Positions 1-8,646 of a stretch of DNA of 64,000 nucleotides are shown here, piece after piece. The notes beneath the pieces are model-generated. The model saw nothing but the letters and a program-made list of their open reading frames with translations, made no database searches and was not told where the DNA came from. Every line of letters begins with the position of its first letter. Position 1 is the stretch's first letter. Origin of the DNA: Acetobacter ghanensis. GTDB taxonomy: Bacteria; Pseudomonadota; Alphaproteobacteria; Acetobacterales; Acetobacteraceae. The translations under genes were made by a program, and so were the position numbers. The stretch covers positions 1,215,896-1,279,895 of the forward strand of contig NZ_LN609302.1 of NCBI RefSeq assembly GCF_001499675.1, in the 5' to 3' direction.

Positions 1-444
1 TTGCAGGGGCGAGAAAACCCCGTATCACTCCTGCGTGCCGCAGCGCGTGTTTTAAAAGATGATGGACGCCTGCTTATGGTCGTGCCCAGCCGTCTGGGTG
101 GCCGGGCACGGTTACGCCGAACACCTTTTGCGCGGGATATGGCTTTTACCCGGCCCAAGTTACGGCAAGTTCTGGCTGCTGCCATGCTGCGGGCCGAGCA
201 GTGGGATGAGGCCGTGTTTTTGCCCGTCAGTCAGGCCTGCCGCACGATACGGAGGGGAAGGCAGATGGATATAGCGGGCAAGGTGCTATGCCCCGGAGGC
301 GGAAGTCTGATTCTGGTGGAGGCGGTGCCAGATATGTATTCCGCCCTGCCTTTGTCCGTGCAGCGTAAAAAGGGGTGGCTGTCCCGTATGGGCATGTCCA
401 CGGCAGGTACAGCAGCGACCTCCCGCTCGGGAAAAGCGCTTTAG
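1..444 (+). CDS. Class I SAM-dependent methyltransferase, C-terminal part (cut by window start)
   Basis: Only the last 147 residues are present, with no true start in the window. The visible part begins in the motif RVLKDDGRLLMVVPSR, the strand that follows the SAM-binding core in type 11 methyltransferases. It continues with a TPFA segment and ends in ILVEAVPDMYS, a tail I recognise from the alphaproteobacterial methyltransferase often found next to gloB. The SAM-binding glycine loop lies upstream of the window, so the substrate cannot be judged. It ends 45 bases before the hydrogenase-4-like cluster and need not share its function. Confidence 0.75.
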   Translation: MQGRENPVSLLRAAARVLKDDGRLLMVVPSRLGGRARLRRTPFARDMAFTRPKLRQVLAAAMLRAEQWDEAVFLPVSQACRTIRRGRQMDIAGKVLCPGGGSLILVEAVPDMYSALPLSVQRKKGWLSRMGMSTAGTAATSRSGKAL

Positions 445-488
445 CCAGCACCCAGCAGAGCTGAACAGATTGTATTCAGCCCGCGCTC

Positions 489-2225
489 ATGGTGTTATCC
501 GCCGGTTTTGTGTTCACTGTCTTGGGGCCGGGTTCCATTCTTCTCTCTTCTGTTCTTTGTGGTCTGTTGCTGGTGCTGGTTGCGCTGGGTGTTTTTGCCG
601 TGGTGCCGGATCGTATCCTGCGCGGTGTGGCATTCTGGCGGGCCGAAGTGCTGGTCAGTTTGTGGGCCATGGCAGGAGTGCTGGCCCTGACCGGGGCATC
701 CTTCCGGGTGGAAGGGGAGTTGGGGTGGTTCCCCGTGTTTGGGGCGGATGGTCCATCTTTGCCCATGCTAGCTATTCTGGCCTGCGTAGGTGCACTGGTT
801 GGCCGGGGCCGCGCAGGTGTTGCCTGTGTGCTGGCCTGCTTGGGGGTGTTGGCTCTCTCGCCTCTGGTTTTTGGCCTGTTTACCGGTACGGCCCTTGTTC
901 TGCTGGCAGGGCGGGGTAAGCGCGGGCTGTGCCTGCCATTTGCGGTGCTGCCCGCCTGTATCCCAGCAGATAGCACTTTGTCCGTTCCGTTGCTGGGGGT
1001 CATGGTTCTGCTTATTGGCTGGGCGGTGTCCGTTCAGCGTGGACCGCTTGCGGTTTTGCCCGCCTGCATTGGCCTGTTTCTGCTTGGGCGTCTGCTGGCG
1101 GAAGTGGGAGAACTGCCCCTGTTCCCGCAGGCCGTGCTGTTGCTGTGCGGTGGCGTGGTGGCGTGTGCGGGGCTGGTGCAGGCCATGCGTAGCCCGCAGG
1201 GTACGTCTCTGGTCGCCGGGTTGGCGGCCGGATGGTACGGTATGCTGGTCTTTGCACTGGTGCTTGCTCTTTCTTCCCCTCTGGGCGGGGCAGATACGTT
1301 CCGTACAACGGTCATTCTGGGTATGGGGGCACCGGTGGTGGCGCTGCTGGGTGCGCTCTGGCTGGCCCGACGGTGGGAGCAGGAAGAGGGCGCTGGGCTG
1401 CACGCCCTTTCTGCCAGATGGTTAGCGGGCGTTGTGCTGGCGCAGTGTTCTGCTTTGCCGCCCTGTGGTGGCTTTTCGGTTTTATGGGCCGCGCTGGCAG
1501 GCGGGAATTATTCGGTCGAGGCCACGCAGCCTGTCATGGCTCTGCTTGCAGTTGTGCTGGTGGTGTTCTTTGTCGGTCTGGGTGTGGTGTTCAGTGCTGG
1601 GCTGTTACGTGCGGCCGTGCTGTTTCTGCCTGCTTCTGGTGGGGGAGGTGAAGCAACGCCGGCTATGGTTCTGCCTCTGTGGGTCTGCGCCGTGCTTGCG
1701 AGCGTGCTGGCTTTTTTGCCCGGTATCTGGCTGTTTGTCGCGGATCATCTGGTGGTGGGGCCGCCGTTACCGCCGACGACATGGCATGATGTAACAACCG
1801 TGCATTTTGTTGGGCACGTTGCCCGGTTGACGCCGCTTCTGGTTCTGCTGGGTGTTGCGCTGGCGCTGCTGGGGGTTGGCCTTTTGGTCCGGCTGTTTGG
1901 ATTTGCGCCGTTTGCACCTCCTACCCGTACGGTTGCTGTGTGGCGGCAGGGTGCGCCTGTATGGAGCGGGGCCGAGACCAGCACCGAGGATGACGGTCTG
2001 CCGTTATGGTCTGCATGGAGCAATCTGTTTTCCACACCCGTGGTAGCTACGGTTTTGCGCAGGCCAGAGCGCGGCGGGGCTTTGCTGCGCAGGGGAACTG
2101 TTTTGTGGCGATATGCGCGCAGGTGTCTGTTTGTAAGCGTTGGCTGGTGCGAAGCGCAGGGCATGGTGCTTATTCTGGTTCTTATGGGGGTCGGTCTGCT
2201 TGCGGGACTGTTTGTGGGTAAATGA
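489..2225 (+). CDS. HyfB-like / NuoL-like membrane subunit, first gene of an Ehr-type cluster
   Basis: Protein of 578 residues, almost wholly hydrophobic, with many predicted membrane helices. E. coli HyfB is about 670 residues. The C-terminus (a GTVLWRYARR segment followed by a final helix) has the layout of the HyfB/HycC end. Family members normally carry a buried glutamate and several lysines in the proton path. Here lysine occurs only at residue 144, in a loop, and at the very last position, and I do not see the usual antiporter signature with its conserved lysine. Its stop overlaps the next start (ATGA). It is identified mainly by gene order and overall shape; proton pumping is doubtful. 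Confidence 0.7.
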   Translation: MVLSAGFVFTVLGPGSILLSSVLCGLLLVLVALGVFAVVPDRILRGVAFWRAEVLVSLWAMAGVLALTGASFRVEGELGWFPVFGADGPSLPMLAILACVGALVGRGRAGVACVLACLGVLALSPLVFGLFTGTALVLLAGRGKRGLCLPFAVLPACIPADSTLSVPLLGVMVLLIGWAVSVQRGPLAVLPACIGLFLLGRLLAEVGELPLFPQAVLLLCGGVVACAGLVQAMRSPQGTSLVAGLAAGWYGMLVFALVLALSSPLGGADTFRTTVILGMGAPVVALLGALWLARRWEQEEGAGLHALSARWLAGVVLAQCSALPPCGGFSVLWAALAGGNYSVEATQPVMALLAVVLVVFFVGLGVVFSAGLLRAAVLFLPASGGGGEATPAMVLPLWVCAVLASVLAFLPGIWLFVADHLVVGPPLPPTTWHDVTTVHFVGHVARLTPLLVLLGVALALLGVGLLVRLFGFAPFAPPTRTVAVWRQGAPVWSGAETSTEDDGLPLWSAWSNLFSTPVVATVLRRPERGGALLRRGTVLWRYARRCLFVSVGWCEAQGMVLILVLMGVGLLAGLFVGK

Positions 2226-3234
2226 CGCATTTTCTCACATGGAGTTGGATCCTTGCTTATCTGCCACTCATTGCGCTGCAAACGCTGGCTATGGTGTTTG
2301 CAGCGCCGTGGTTAAGCGGCTTGGTTGGGCGGGTGGCAGGGCGCCTGTCTGGCGTTTCGTCCTTTCCAGTTATGGGACGCTGGCAGGATATATGGCACCA
2401 GTTCCGTCGCCCGCGCCTGCGGTCGGAAGGGGGGCATTAGGGGGCGTTGCGTGTGCAGGCGCACTTGTGCTGGCTGTGCTAGGGTGTGCGCTGGTTCCCG
2501 CCTTTACGCTGGCTGTTCCGGGTTTTCCCGCACCGGGGTTGCTGCTGATCTGCTGTGTGCTGGTCATGGCGTTGGTGTTCCTGCACGTTCCTCTTTTGCT
2601 GAACGGAGGGCTGGGGGCGGAGCAGGGAGCACGTGGCGTGCTGGGTATTCTGCTGTTGCTGCCTGCGCTGGTGCCGGTGTTTTTGCTCGCCGGTGCGCGT
2701 GATTTTTCAGATTTTCTGGCTGTAGTGCATGGGCTTTCTCCCGTAACGGATGGAGCCCCTTTTGTGCTGGCTGGTGTGGCCCTGTTTTTGGTGCCTGCAC
2801 TGGCATGGCCTGCACAGGACAGCAAGGTGGCAGCTTTGGCTGGGCCGAAACGCGCCATGTGGCTGTGGGCTGCAGATTGTGTGCAGATTGCATGGGTTAT
2901 ACTGGCGCTGGATATGGCATGGCCCGGTAGCCTTGCTCTGCCAGATGAAGGCGGCATTGAGCCGTGGTTGACCCAGTGCATGGCCGGGTTTGTCTTTTGG
3001 GGCGGTAAACTGCTGTTGGCCGCTGTTCTGCTGGCGTTGGTCAGGCTAGTGGTGTTGCCCCCCTTGCGGCTGCTGCGTGTTCAGTTGGTCAGCATTTTTT
3101 TGCTCGGAGTGCTTGCCTTGCAGGTTACATGGTCCGTCCACCCCCTTCAGGCGGGGTTGGATGATGGCAGCGTGTCGGCGGCAATGCCCTTGGGGTCACA
3201 GGTTTCCACTACGGGAATGGAGGAGGTGCAATGA
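2222..3234 (+). pseudogene. HyfC-like / NuoH-like membrane subunit, broken by an apparent -1 frameshift in a G run
   Basis: Starts at ATG 2222, overlapping the previous stop. The first 71 residues end in WQDIWHQFRR, which matches the WQDYRDIHKLFKR region of E. coli HyfC, then run into TAG at 2438. The rest of the protein continues in the next frame to 3234. A seventh G in the GGGGGG run at 2429-2434 would give one open frame of 337 residues, close to HyfC. Downstream, the segment GARGVLGILLLLP aligns with HyfC SRELTLGILVEP but has lost both glutamates. The later acidic AEAEQE motif is also absent. The break may be a sequencing error, a real mutation or slippage. Confidence 0.65.
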
Positions 3235-3815
3235 CCCTTGTTGCCATTCTGGTACCGTTGGTGGCGCTTTGCGTTGTTGCGCGTGGGGTGGGGTTTTTGC
3301 TGTTGACTGGCATTGTTACGGCACTTGCCATGCTGGTGGATGGTCTGACCCCTCTACAGGAGGCCGGGGCCGGTCTGGCATTGCTGTTTGCCGTGGTGCC
3401 GCCCGTGTTTTTAATGCGCTACCAGCATGATGGGGCGCATGAGCGGAGTGGTGTTGCCGTCCCATTTTTTGCGCTTGGGTTAATGGTTCTGCTCCTGCTG
3501 GCATGTGAGCGTGCGGGGAGTACGGTTTTTCCGGCCGGGTTGTGTGCCATGGTGGCAGGGCTGGTGGCTGTTGTGTGCCGCCAGAGCATGGTGTGGCAAT
3601 GGGCTGGACTACTGACCTGTATAGAGGGCGTTCTGCTATCTGCCGTATTGGGGCGGCAGCCGGTGGTGCTGGGTGTTACAGCGTTGGCCGGGGTTGTGGT
3701 TCTGCTGCTTGGCGGAATGTGTATTCACCGGATTATGCCGCGGGTCGTAGCCGTACGGGCAGCAGGGCAGCGTGGCAGACGGGCAGGCCCGATTGATGGG
3801 GGAACAGACGCATGA
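3231..3815 (+). CDS. HyfE-like membrane subunit (NuoK-related position)
   Basis: A 194-residue hydrophobic protein with about six predicted membrane helices and an Arg/Gly-rich soluble tail of about 20 residues. HyfE of E. coli is 216 residues. Sequence motifs are weak; the call rests on size, topology and its place between the HyfC-like and HyfF-like genes. Start ATG 3231 overlaps the HyfC-like stop (ATGA), and its own stop overlaps the next start in the same way, suggesting translational coupling and fixed stoichiometry. Confidence 0.6.
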   Translation: MTLVAILVPLVALCVVARGVGFLLLTGIVTALAMLVDGLTPLQEAGAGLALLFAVVPPVFLMRYQHDGAHERSGVAVPFFALGLMVLLLLACERAGSTVFPAGLCAMVAGLVAVVCRQSMVWQWAGLLTCIEGVLLSAVLGRQPVVLGVTALAGVVVLLLGGMCIHRIMPRVVAVRAAGQRGRRAGPIDGGTDA

Positions 3816-4945
3816 GTGCGGGCACGGAAGTGGCCGTCTTTTTGGCCGCTCTTGCGTTTGTATGGCCTTTTGTGGGGGCTGTTGTGGTTGCGGTCCTGCC
3901 TGCTCTACGGAGCCGGGACGTTGCAATATGGATGGCAGGCATTGGTTGCCTGCTCTCGGTCGTGGTGTTCATGTTTCCCACATTAGGGGGAAATGCCAGT
4001 GGTTGGGATGATGACCCGGTGCAAAGGGCTGGCAGGGTCATGCTGGCATTTGGCCTGCTGTTGCTGGTATTGGAAAACGGTATTCTGCCAGACCGCCTGC
4101 TGCGTAGTCTGCCCCATGTGTGTACGGCACTGGCGGGCCTTGCCTGCGTTGCGCCCGAACCGGCTGTGGGGTTGGGTATTCTGGAACTGGCGCTGGCTTG
4201 GGGCGTGTTTGTATTTACGCGCCCTGCCGGACAGGCCAAGACTGGCTGGGGATTAATCCGCACGGGCTCGGTGGGCACAGTGCTTGTGCTCTCTGGCCTG
4301 CTGTTGCCTCAGGGAAGCGTTGTTTCTGGCCTGATGATGGCCTGCGGCCTTGTCATTCTGACCGGGCTGGCCCCGTTTGGTCAGTTCTGGCGGGATGAAC
4401 AGGACAGTTTTCTGTTTCTGCCTTTTGCCGGGGCCTCCATTCTGCTGGCCATGCGTTTACGCGGGCATGGCGGTATGGCGTTTGAGATGGCTCTGGTGGC
4501 TGCCGGGCTTGTCTCGGTCTGGTTAACGGCCTGCGCGGGCCGCTCGCGCGATAGGCAGAGACTTTTCCGTACGTTTCCATCCGCTCTGGCGCTTATGGCG
4601 GTTGGGGTGGAAGCGGATGTTGCAGCTCTTCTCTTTTTGTGTGGTTGGTGCCTTGCCGGAGGGAACCGGAGCGGCCGGGGCTGGGCGGTTAATGTTCTGG
4701 CCTGTTTTCCGCCCGGTGCACCATTTGTGGGCTGCCTGCTCCTGCTGTCGGTTATGACCGACTGGTCATGGCTGGTTGCGGTGCTGACTGTGTGTGGAAT
4801 TCTGGCTGCGGTGCTGCGTGCCGTGCCAGACCGGGAGGCCGCACGCCTGTTCTGGCCGGAGGACATGGCGGGCAGAGTGGCGTGTTCCGTCTTGACGGTC
4901 ATGGGCTTTCTGGTGCCGCTGGCCATGATGCTGGGAGCGTTCTGA
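3812..4945 (+). CDS. HyfF-like / NuoN-like membrane subunit, short form
   Basis: A 377-residue membrane protein, well short of the roughly 525 residues of E. coli HyfF. The segment LTGLAPFGQFWRDEQ (about residues 183-197) resembles the antiporter-family region where a proline-containing loop precedes the second helix bundle. The conserved channel lysines are not evident; the single lysine (AKTGWG, near residue 145) lies in a loop. The start overlaps the upstream stop and its stop TGA overlaps the ATG of the next gene (TGATG). Family membership is inferred mostly from context. Confidence 0.55.
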   Translation: MSAGTEVAVFLAALAFVWPFVGAVVVAVLPALRSRDVAIWMAGIGCLLSVVVFMFPTLGGNASGWDDDPVQRAGRVMLAFGLLLLVLENGILPDRLLRSLPHVCTALAGLACVAPEPAVGLGILELALAWGVFVFTRPAGQAKTGWGLIRTGSVGTVLVLSGLLLPQGSVVSGLMMACGLVILTGLAPFGQFWRDEQDSFLFLPFAGASILLAMRLRGHGGMAFEMALVAAGLVSVWLTACAGRSRDRQRLFRTFPSALALMAVGVEADVAALLFLCGWCLAGGNRSGRGWAVNVLACFPPGAPFVGCLLLLSVMTDWSWLVAVLTVCGILAAVLRAVPDREAARLFWPEDMAGRVACSVLTVMGFLVPLAMMLGAF

Positions 4946-6441
4946 TGGATGTTGTGTCCCTTATCTGCGCGGGCGAACAGACATCTACCCAATGGCGCTT
5001 TCGGCTGGATGAACTGGCATGGCGCGATATGGTGGATATGCTCCGCCAAGATGACCTGCCTTTTGTCGGCCTGTGGTGCGATGGGGCGGATGTCCATGCC
5101 CTGTTTCTGCCCGATGGGCAGCCTCTGGCCGCAACGTTAGGGCTTGAGGGGGGGCGTTATCCCGCTCTTTCTCCCGCGCGGGCTGTATCCAGCCTGTATG
5201 AGCGGGCGATTTATGACCTGTATGGCGCAGAGGCCATGTGGGCGGTTGATGTGCGGTCCCTGCTTGACCACGATGTCTGGTCGGCTTCTGCGCCCCTTTC
5301 GGCAGCGCCGGGGGCGGCAGGGCAGCACAAAGGTCTCATCACCTTTCAACCATCCGACGCCATGCAGGCGGCACAGGGACGGGTGGAAAGTATAGGCCCG
5401 GCAACAGGGAGCAGGGTTCCGCCTTTTTATACGCGGCTTGTTCTGTCCAACGGTCTTGTGGCCTGTGCGGAAACACAAACAGGCTATGCCCACCGGGGCA
5501 TTGCCGCACGTGCACGCAACGCAAGGGTCGAAGATGTTTGCCGCCTGACAAGCCGTGTTGCCGCAGGCAGTTCTGTAGCGCATCAGGTCGCCTTCTGTCA
5601 GGCAGTCGAGAATGCGTGCGGTGAAAATGTGGGGACTGAGGTCTCGCTGCTCCGGGTAGCCCTGCTGGAGATGGAGCGGTTGTTCCACCATTTGTACAGG
5701 CTGGCAGATCTGGCGCGGCTGGCCGGGGCGCATCTGGTCGCATCGCACTGTATGGCGCTGCGTGAAAAACTGGTGGTGGAAGCGGCTCCAGTCACCGGCT
5801 CGCGGTTGCTTATGGATGTTTGCGTACCCGGTGGCGTATCCGTGCGGGAGGCAACCCAGATGGGTGACCTGTGCGCTCGGCTGTACGAGCTTGGTCAGCA
5901 GGCTTATCCACAACTGGTCTTGCTATGGCGGGAATACCCGGGGCTGGCCGCGTTATTGGGCGGCATAGGGCGTGTGCAGGCTGATGAACTGGAACGCGTA
6001 GGGCTGGATGGCCCGGCAGCCCGTGCTGCGGGGTGGGATTGTGATGGCCGACGCATTATTCCGGCTTATGAAGGGCTATGGCGTTACACGTCGGGCAGAA
6101 CAGGTGGCACGGCGGAAGACCGTGCTTTGCTCCTGCTGGACGAAGTGGAAGAAAGCCTGCGGATGCTTGATCTGGCCTCTGCCCGTATTGGGCTAACTGC
6201 TGGTGGAACGGTGCCCTTGTCCATGCAGGATGGAGAAGGGGTGGGTTTGGTGGAAGGGCCGTGGGGTGGCGTGCTGTACTGGGTCCGCCTTGCGCATGGG
6301 CGTGTGGCCGAAGCCTTCTGCCGTAGGCCCGAAATCTCCGCCCTGCTGATGTTTGAGCAGACTCTGAACAACCATGCGGCGGAAGATGCGGCTCTGCTGG
6401 CCTGTTCTCTCGGCATGAATGCCGCAGCGTTGGACGGCTAA
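4945..6441 (+). CDS. HyfG-like large subunit (NuoC-NuoD fusion fold) lacking NiFe ligands
   Basis: 498 residues from ATG 4945. Residues about 1-115 form a NuoC-like domain with the signature LYERAIYDLYG (84-94). Residues about 150 to the end are NuoD/hydrogenase-large-subunit-like, with GYAHRGI (180-186) matching the GYNHRGIE motif of HyfG. In true hydrogenases the next motif holds CxxC; here it reads SRVAAGSS (203-210). The C-terminal DPCxxC motif is also absent, the protein ending LGMNAAALDG. The HxxxH pair used by NuoD at the quinone site is missing too (GPATGSRV at 151-158). So no NiFe chemistry is expected; the role is unknown, probably structural or electron-coupling in an Ehr-type complex. 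Confidence 0.8.
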   Translation: MDVVSLICAGEQTSTQWRFRLDELAWRDMVDMLRQDDLPFVGLWCDGADVHALFLPDGQPLAATLGLEGGRYPALSPARAVSSLYERAIYDLYGAEAMWAVDVRSLLDHDVWSASAPLSAAPGAAGQHKGLITFQPSDAMQAAQGRVESIGPATGSRVPPFYTRLVLSNGLVACAETQTGYAHRGIAARARNARVEDVCRLTSRVAAGSSVAHQVAFCQAVENACGENVGTEVSLLRVALLEMERLFHHLYRLADLARLAGAHLVASHCMALREKLVVEAAPVTGSRLLMDVCVPGGVSVREATQMGDLCARLYELGQQAYPQLVLLWREYPGLAALLGGIGRVQADELERVGLDGPAARAAGWDCDGRRIIPAYEGLWRYTSGRTGGTAEDRALLLLDEVEESLRMLDLASARIGLTAGGTVPLSMQDGEGVGLVEGPWGGVLYWVRLAHGRVAEAFCRRPEISALLMFEQTLNNHAAEDAALLACSLGMNAAALDG

Positions 6442-6479
6442 GGGGCTGGGATGAACAGGTATAAGGCAGGACGGCTGAT

Positions 6480-6977
6480 ATGGGGTTGATCCGCGCGGTC
6501 ATGAATACGGTGTTCTGGAAAGAACGGCAGAAACGCAAACCACTTGGTCCGCGCTGGCCTTTGCTGCTTTTTCATGTGGACACAGGCGGCTGCGGTGGTT
6601 GCGGTATGGAACTACAGGCCATGACCAGCCTGCCTTACGATATGCAAGGGGCTGGCTTTGGGTTTGTCACCTCTCCCCGTGCAGCAGATGTGCTGCTGGT
6701 AACAGGCCCTCTTACACGCACCATGGCGCCGGTCTTGCAGGCGGCATGGGAGGCCATGCCAAACCCCAAAGGGATTATCAGCATAGGTGCCTGTGCGCTG
6801 GATGGTGGCGTGTTTAGCGAAAATTATGCCGTCATGGGGGGGCTGGAGCGCCGGGTATCTGTCGATCTGGCCATTACAGGTTGCCCCCCTAGCCCGCAGG
6901 AAATCCTGAACGGCCTGTGTTCCTTATTAGGAAGTGCAGCGCACGGCGGACAAAAGGAAACGCCCTCAAGGGGATGA
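6480..6977 (+). CDS. HyfI-like / NuoB-like small subunit with an intact 4Fe-4S site
   Basis: 165 residues. The four cysteines expected for the proximal (N2-type) 4Fe-4S cluster are present: C38 and C41 (GGCGGCGMEL), C105 (GACAL) and C135 (ITGCPPSP). This is the spacing seen in HyfI and HycG, where CxxC replaces the CC of NuoB. It lies 38 bases after the HyfG-like gene. This is the only redox centre I can find in the cluster; no polyferredoxin gene (hyfA or hyfH type) is adjacent. Its end overlaps pssA on the other strand by 12 bases. Confidence 0.85.
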   Translation: MGLIRAVMNTVFWKERQKRKPLGPRWPLLLFHVDTGGCGGCGMELQAMTSLPYDMQGAGFGFVTSPRAADVLLVTGPLTRTMAPVLQAAWEAMPNPKGIISIGACALDGGVFSENYAVMGGLERRVSVDLAITGCPPSPQEILNGLCSLLGSAAHGGQKETPSRG

Positions 6978-6986
6978 GGGCGTTTC
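6957..6986. terminator. Bidirectional hairpin containing both convergent stop codons
   Basis: Perfect 12-base stem: GAAACGCCCTCA at 6957-6968, loop of six, TGAGGGCGTTTC at 6975-6986. The stop of the HyfI-like gene (TGA 6975-6977) lies in the right arm, and the stop of pssA (complement of TCA 6966-6968) lies in the left arm. The T tracts are only moderate on both sides. Confidence 0.75.
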
Positions 6987-7856
6987 GATGTCTTCTTTCT
7001 GGAGGTCTTCAGCGGCTCTTTTCAGCTTGAGAAAGCTGCGCCGGCTAAGTGGCAGCAGAACCATGTAAATAATCCCGGCCGCTGCCAGTGCCGCCCAAGG
7101 GTCAGCAACCAGAATAACGGCATAGATGCCGGTTCCCAGCATAAGGGGCAGAACAAACTGGGCTGGCACCTTGAAGTTCTTGAACGACCACACTGGCAGG
7201 GTGGAAACAAGAAGCAGAGCCGTGCTGGTGAGCGTAAAGTCCGGCAGCCACGGCAGGCGGGTCAGGCGGTATAACCAGTCTATACCCAGCTTTTGCGCTT
7301 CAAGTCCCAGGAAGAGAGGGAAAAGTGCCAGACCTGCTCCAGCAGGCGCAGGTACGCCGGTAAAAAAGTTGCTGGCATATTTGGGTTTAAGCTCCTCCCC
7401 ATCCAGATTGGCGTTAAAGCGGGCCAACCGGAGCGCCATGCAAACTGTAAACAGCAGGCAGGGCAGAAAAGCGTAGCGATTGCTGTCCTTAATGGCCCAG
7501 AAATACAGAAGGAATGACGGGGCAACGCCAAAGCACAAAAAGTCGGACAGGCTGTCAAATTCCGCGCCAAAACGCGTAGCGCCGCGCAACATGCGGGCAA
7601 TACGCCCATCCAGCCCATCAATAAAAGCGGAAATAAGCAGCGCAGCCGCAGCAGCCTGAAAGCGCCCTTCAATGGCAAAGCGCATACCGGTCAGGCCTGC
7701 GCACAGCCCCAACATTGTCAGAATATTGGGGATTAGCCGGTTAAAGGAAGGACCACGGCTTTTGTTGCGCACCCGCCGCTTGCGGCGGCGACGGTGCTGG
7801 GGGTCCTTGGGTTCGGTCAGAACTGTCGGGGGGGATGTTGGTGCGGGAAGTGTCAC
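6966..7856 (-). CDS. pssA: CDP-diacylglycerol--serine O-phosphatidyltransferase
   Basis: Makes phosphatidylserine from CDP-diacylglycerol and serine at the inner membrane. 296 residues with a basic N-terminus (RHRRRRKRR type) and several membrane helices. The CDP-alcohol phosphotransferase signature is clear: DGLDGRIAR, then G and two spaced aspartates (FGAEFDSLSD). The start is GTG 7856, eight bases after the psd stop, so the two genes form a psd-pssA operon that makes phosphatidylethanolamine in two steps. The 3' end overlaps the HyfI-like gene. Confidence 0.95.
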   Translation of the reverse strand: MTLPAPTSPPTVLTEPKDPQHRRRRKRRVRNKSRGPSFNRLIPNILTMLGLCAGLTGMRFAIEGRFQAAAAALLISAFIDGLDGRIARMLRGATRFGAEFDSLSDFLCFGVAPSFLLYFWAIKDSNRYAFLPCLLFTVCMALRLARFNANLDGEELKPKYASNFFTGVPAPAGAGLALFPLFLGLEAQKLGIDWLYRLTRLPWLPDFTLTSTALLLVSTLPVWSFKNFKVPAQFVLPLMLGTGIYAVILVADPWAALAAAGIIYMVLLPLSRRSFLKLKRAAEDLQKEDIETPSSP

Positions 7857-7864
7857 GGTCTTGA

Positions 7865-8554
7865 TCAGAGACGCGCCATGACGGTTTCACCGCCCACCAT
7901 GGTCTGGCCAACAGCCACCAGCGGTTCAACGCCCGGTGGCAGGTACAGGTCGGTTCTGGAGCCAAAGCGGATCAGGCCAAAACGTTCACCGGCTTCCACT
8001 TTGGTTCCTTCATCAACAGAGCAGACGATCCGGCGCGCAACCAGCCCGGCAATCTGCACCACCGCCAGCATCCGGCCATCTGGCAGGGTCAGGCTGAGAG
8101 CGTTGCGTTCATTCTGTTCAGACGCCTTGTCCAGGCTGGCATTCAGGAACAGACCGGGGTGGTAGGCAATACGGGTGACCGTGCCTGCGGCGGGCATACG
8201 GTTAACGTGCACGTCCAGCACGGACAGGAACGTTGCAATCCGCCACACCGGAGTTTCATCCATTCCCAGTTCCTTGGGAGGTGCAATTTTTTCTATGGAG
8301 ACAATGTGTCCGTCAGCCGGGGCAACCGCCACATCGTTGCGGGCAGGAGTGACGCGTTCCGGGTCGCGGAAAAAATAAAGACAGAAGCCAAAAAAAGCCA
8401 AGCTTGCATGGCCAAGCAGGCGCAGTTTTGGGCAGCGCAGCTTGCGGCCAAGCAGGTAGCTGACGGCGGAAGCCGCGCCAGATGCCAGCAGAAAGGGCCG
8501 GGCCTCCGGATGGGGGCGTGCTACGACAAGTTTAAGAGATGCAAGTAAAGACAT
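7865..8554 (-). CDS. psd: Phosphatidylserine decarboxylase (short type)
   Basis: Converts phosphatidylserine to phosphatidylethanolamine. 229 residues from ATG 8554, chosen over an upstream in-frame start because AAGGA sits just before it. The short form is typical of alphaproteobacteria. DVHVNR (114-119) is the conserved active-site segment. The self-cleavage site is RFGSR, with Gly198-Ser199; cleavage makes the pyruvoyl group. An N-terminal hydrophobic stretch (about 20-62) would place it on the membrane. First gene of the psd-pssA pair. Confidence 0.95.
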   Translation of the reverse strand: MSLLASLKLVVARPHPEARPFLLASGAASAVSYLLGRKLRCPKLRLLGHASLAFFGFCLYFFRDPERVTPARNDVAVAPADGHIVSIEKIAPPKELGMDETPVWRIATFLSVLDVHVNRMPAAGTVTRIAYHPGLFLNASLDKASEQNERNALSLTLPDGRMLAVVQIAGLVARRIVCSVDEGTKVEAGERFGLIRFGSRTDLYLPPGVEPLVAVGQTMVGGETVMARL

Positions 8555-8646
8555 AACGCAATCCTTACGCCAAAGGCCGACCAAGGGGAAGCGGCAGAAC
8601 GGGAACACGCGCTCCTATTCTGCCCTTCGTTATCAGAGCGTCTGTG

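Noticed and set aside
4945..6977. Reading the cluster as a functional NiFe hydrogenase or formate hydrogenlyase
   Set aside because: All four NiFe-ligand cysteines of the large subunit are missing and there are no maturation (hyp) genes in the window.
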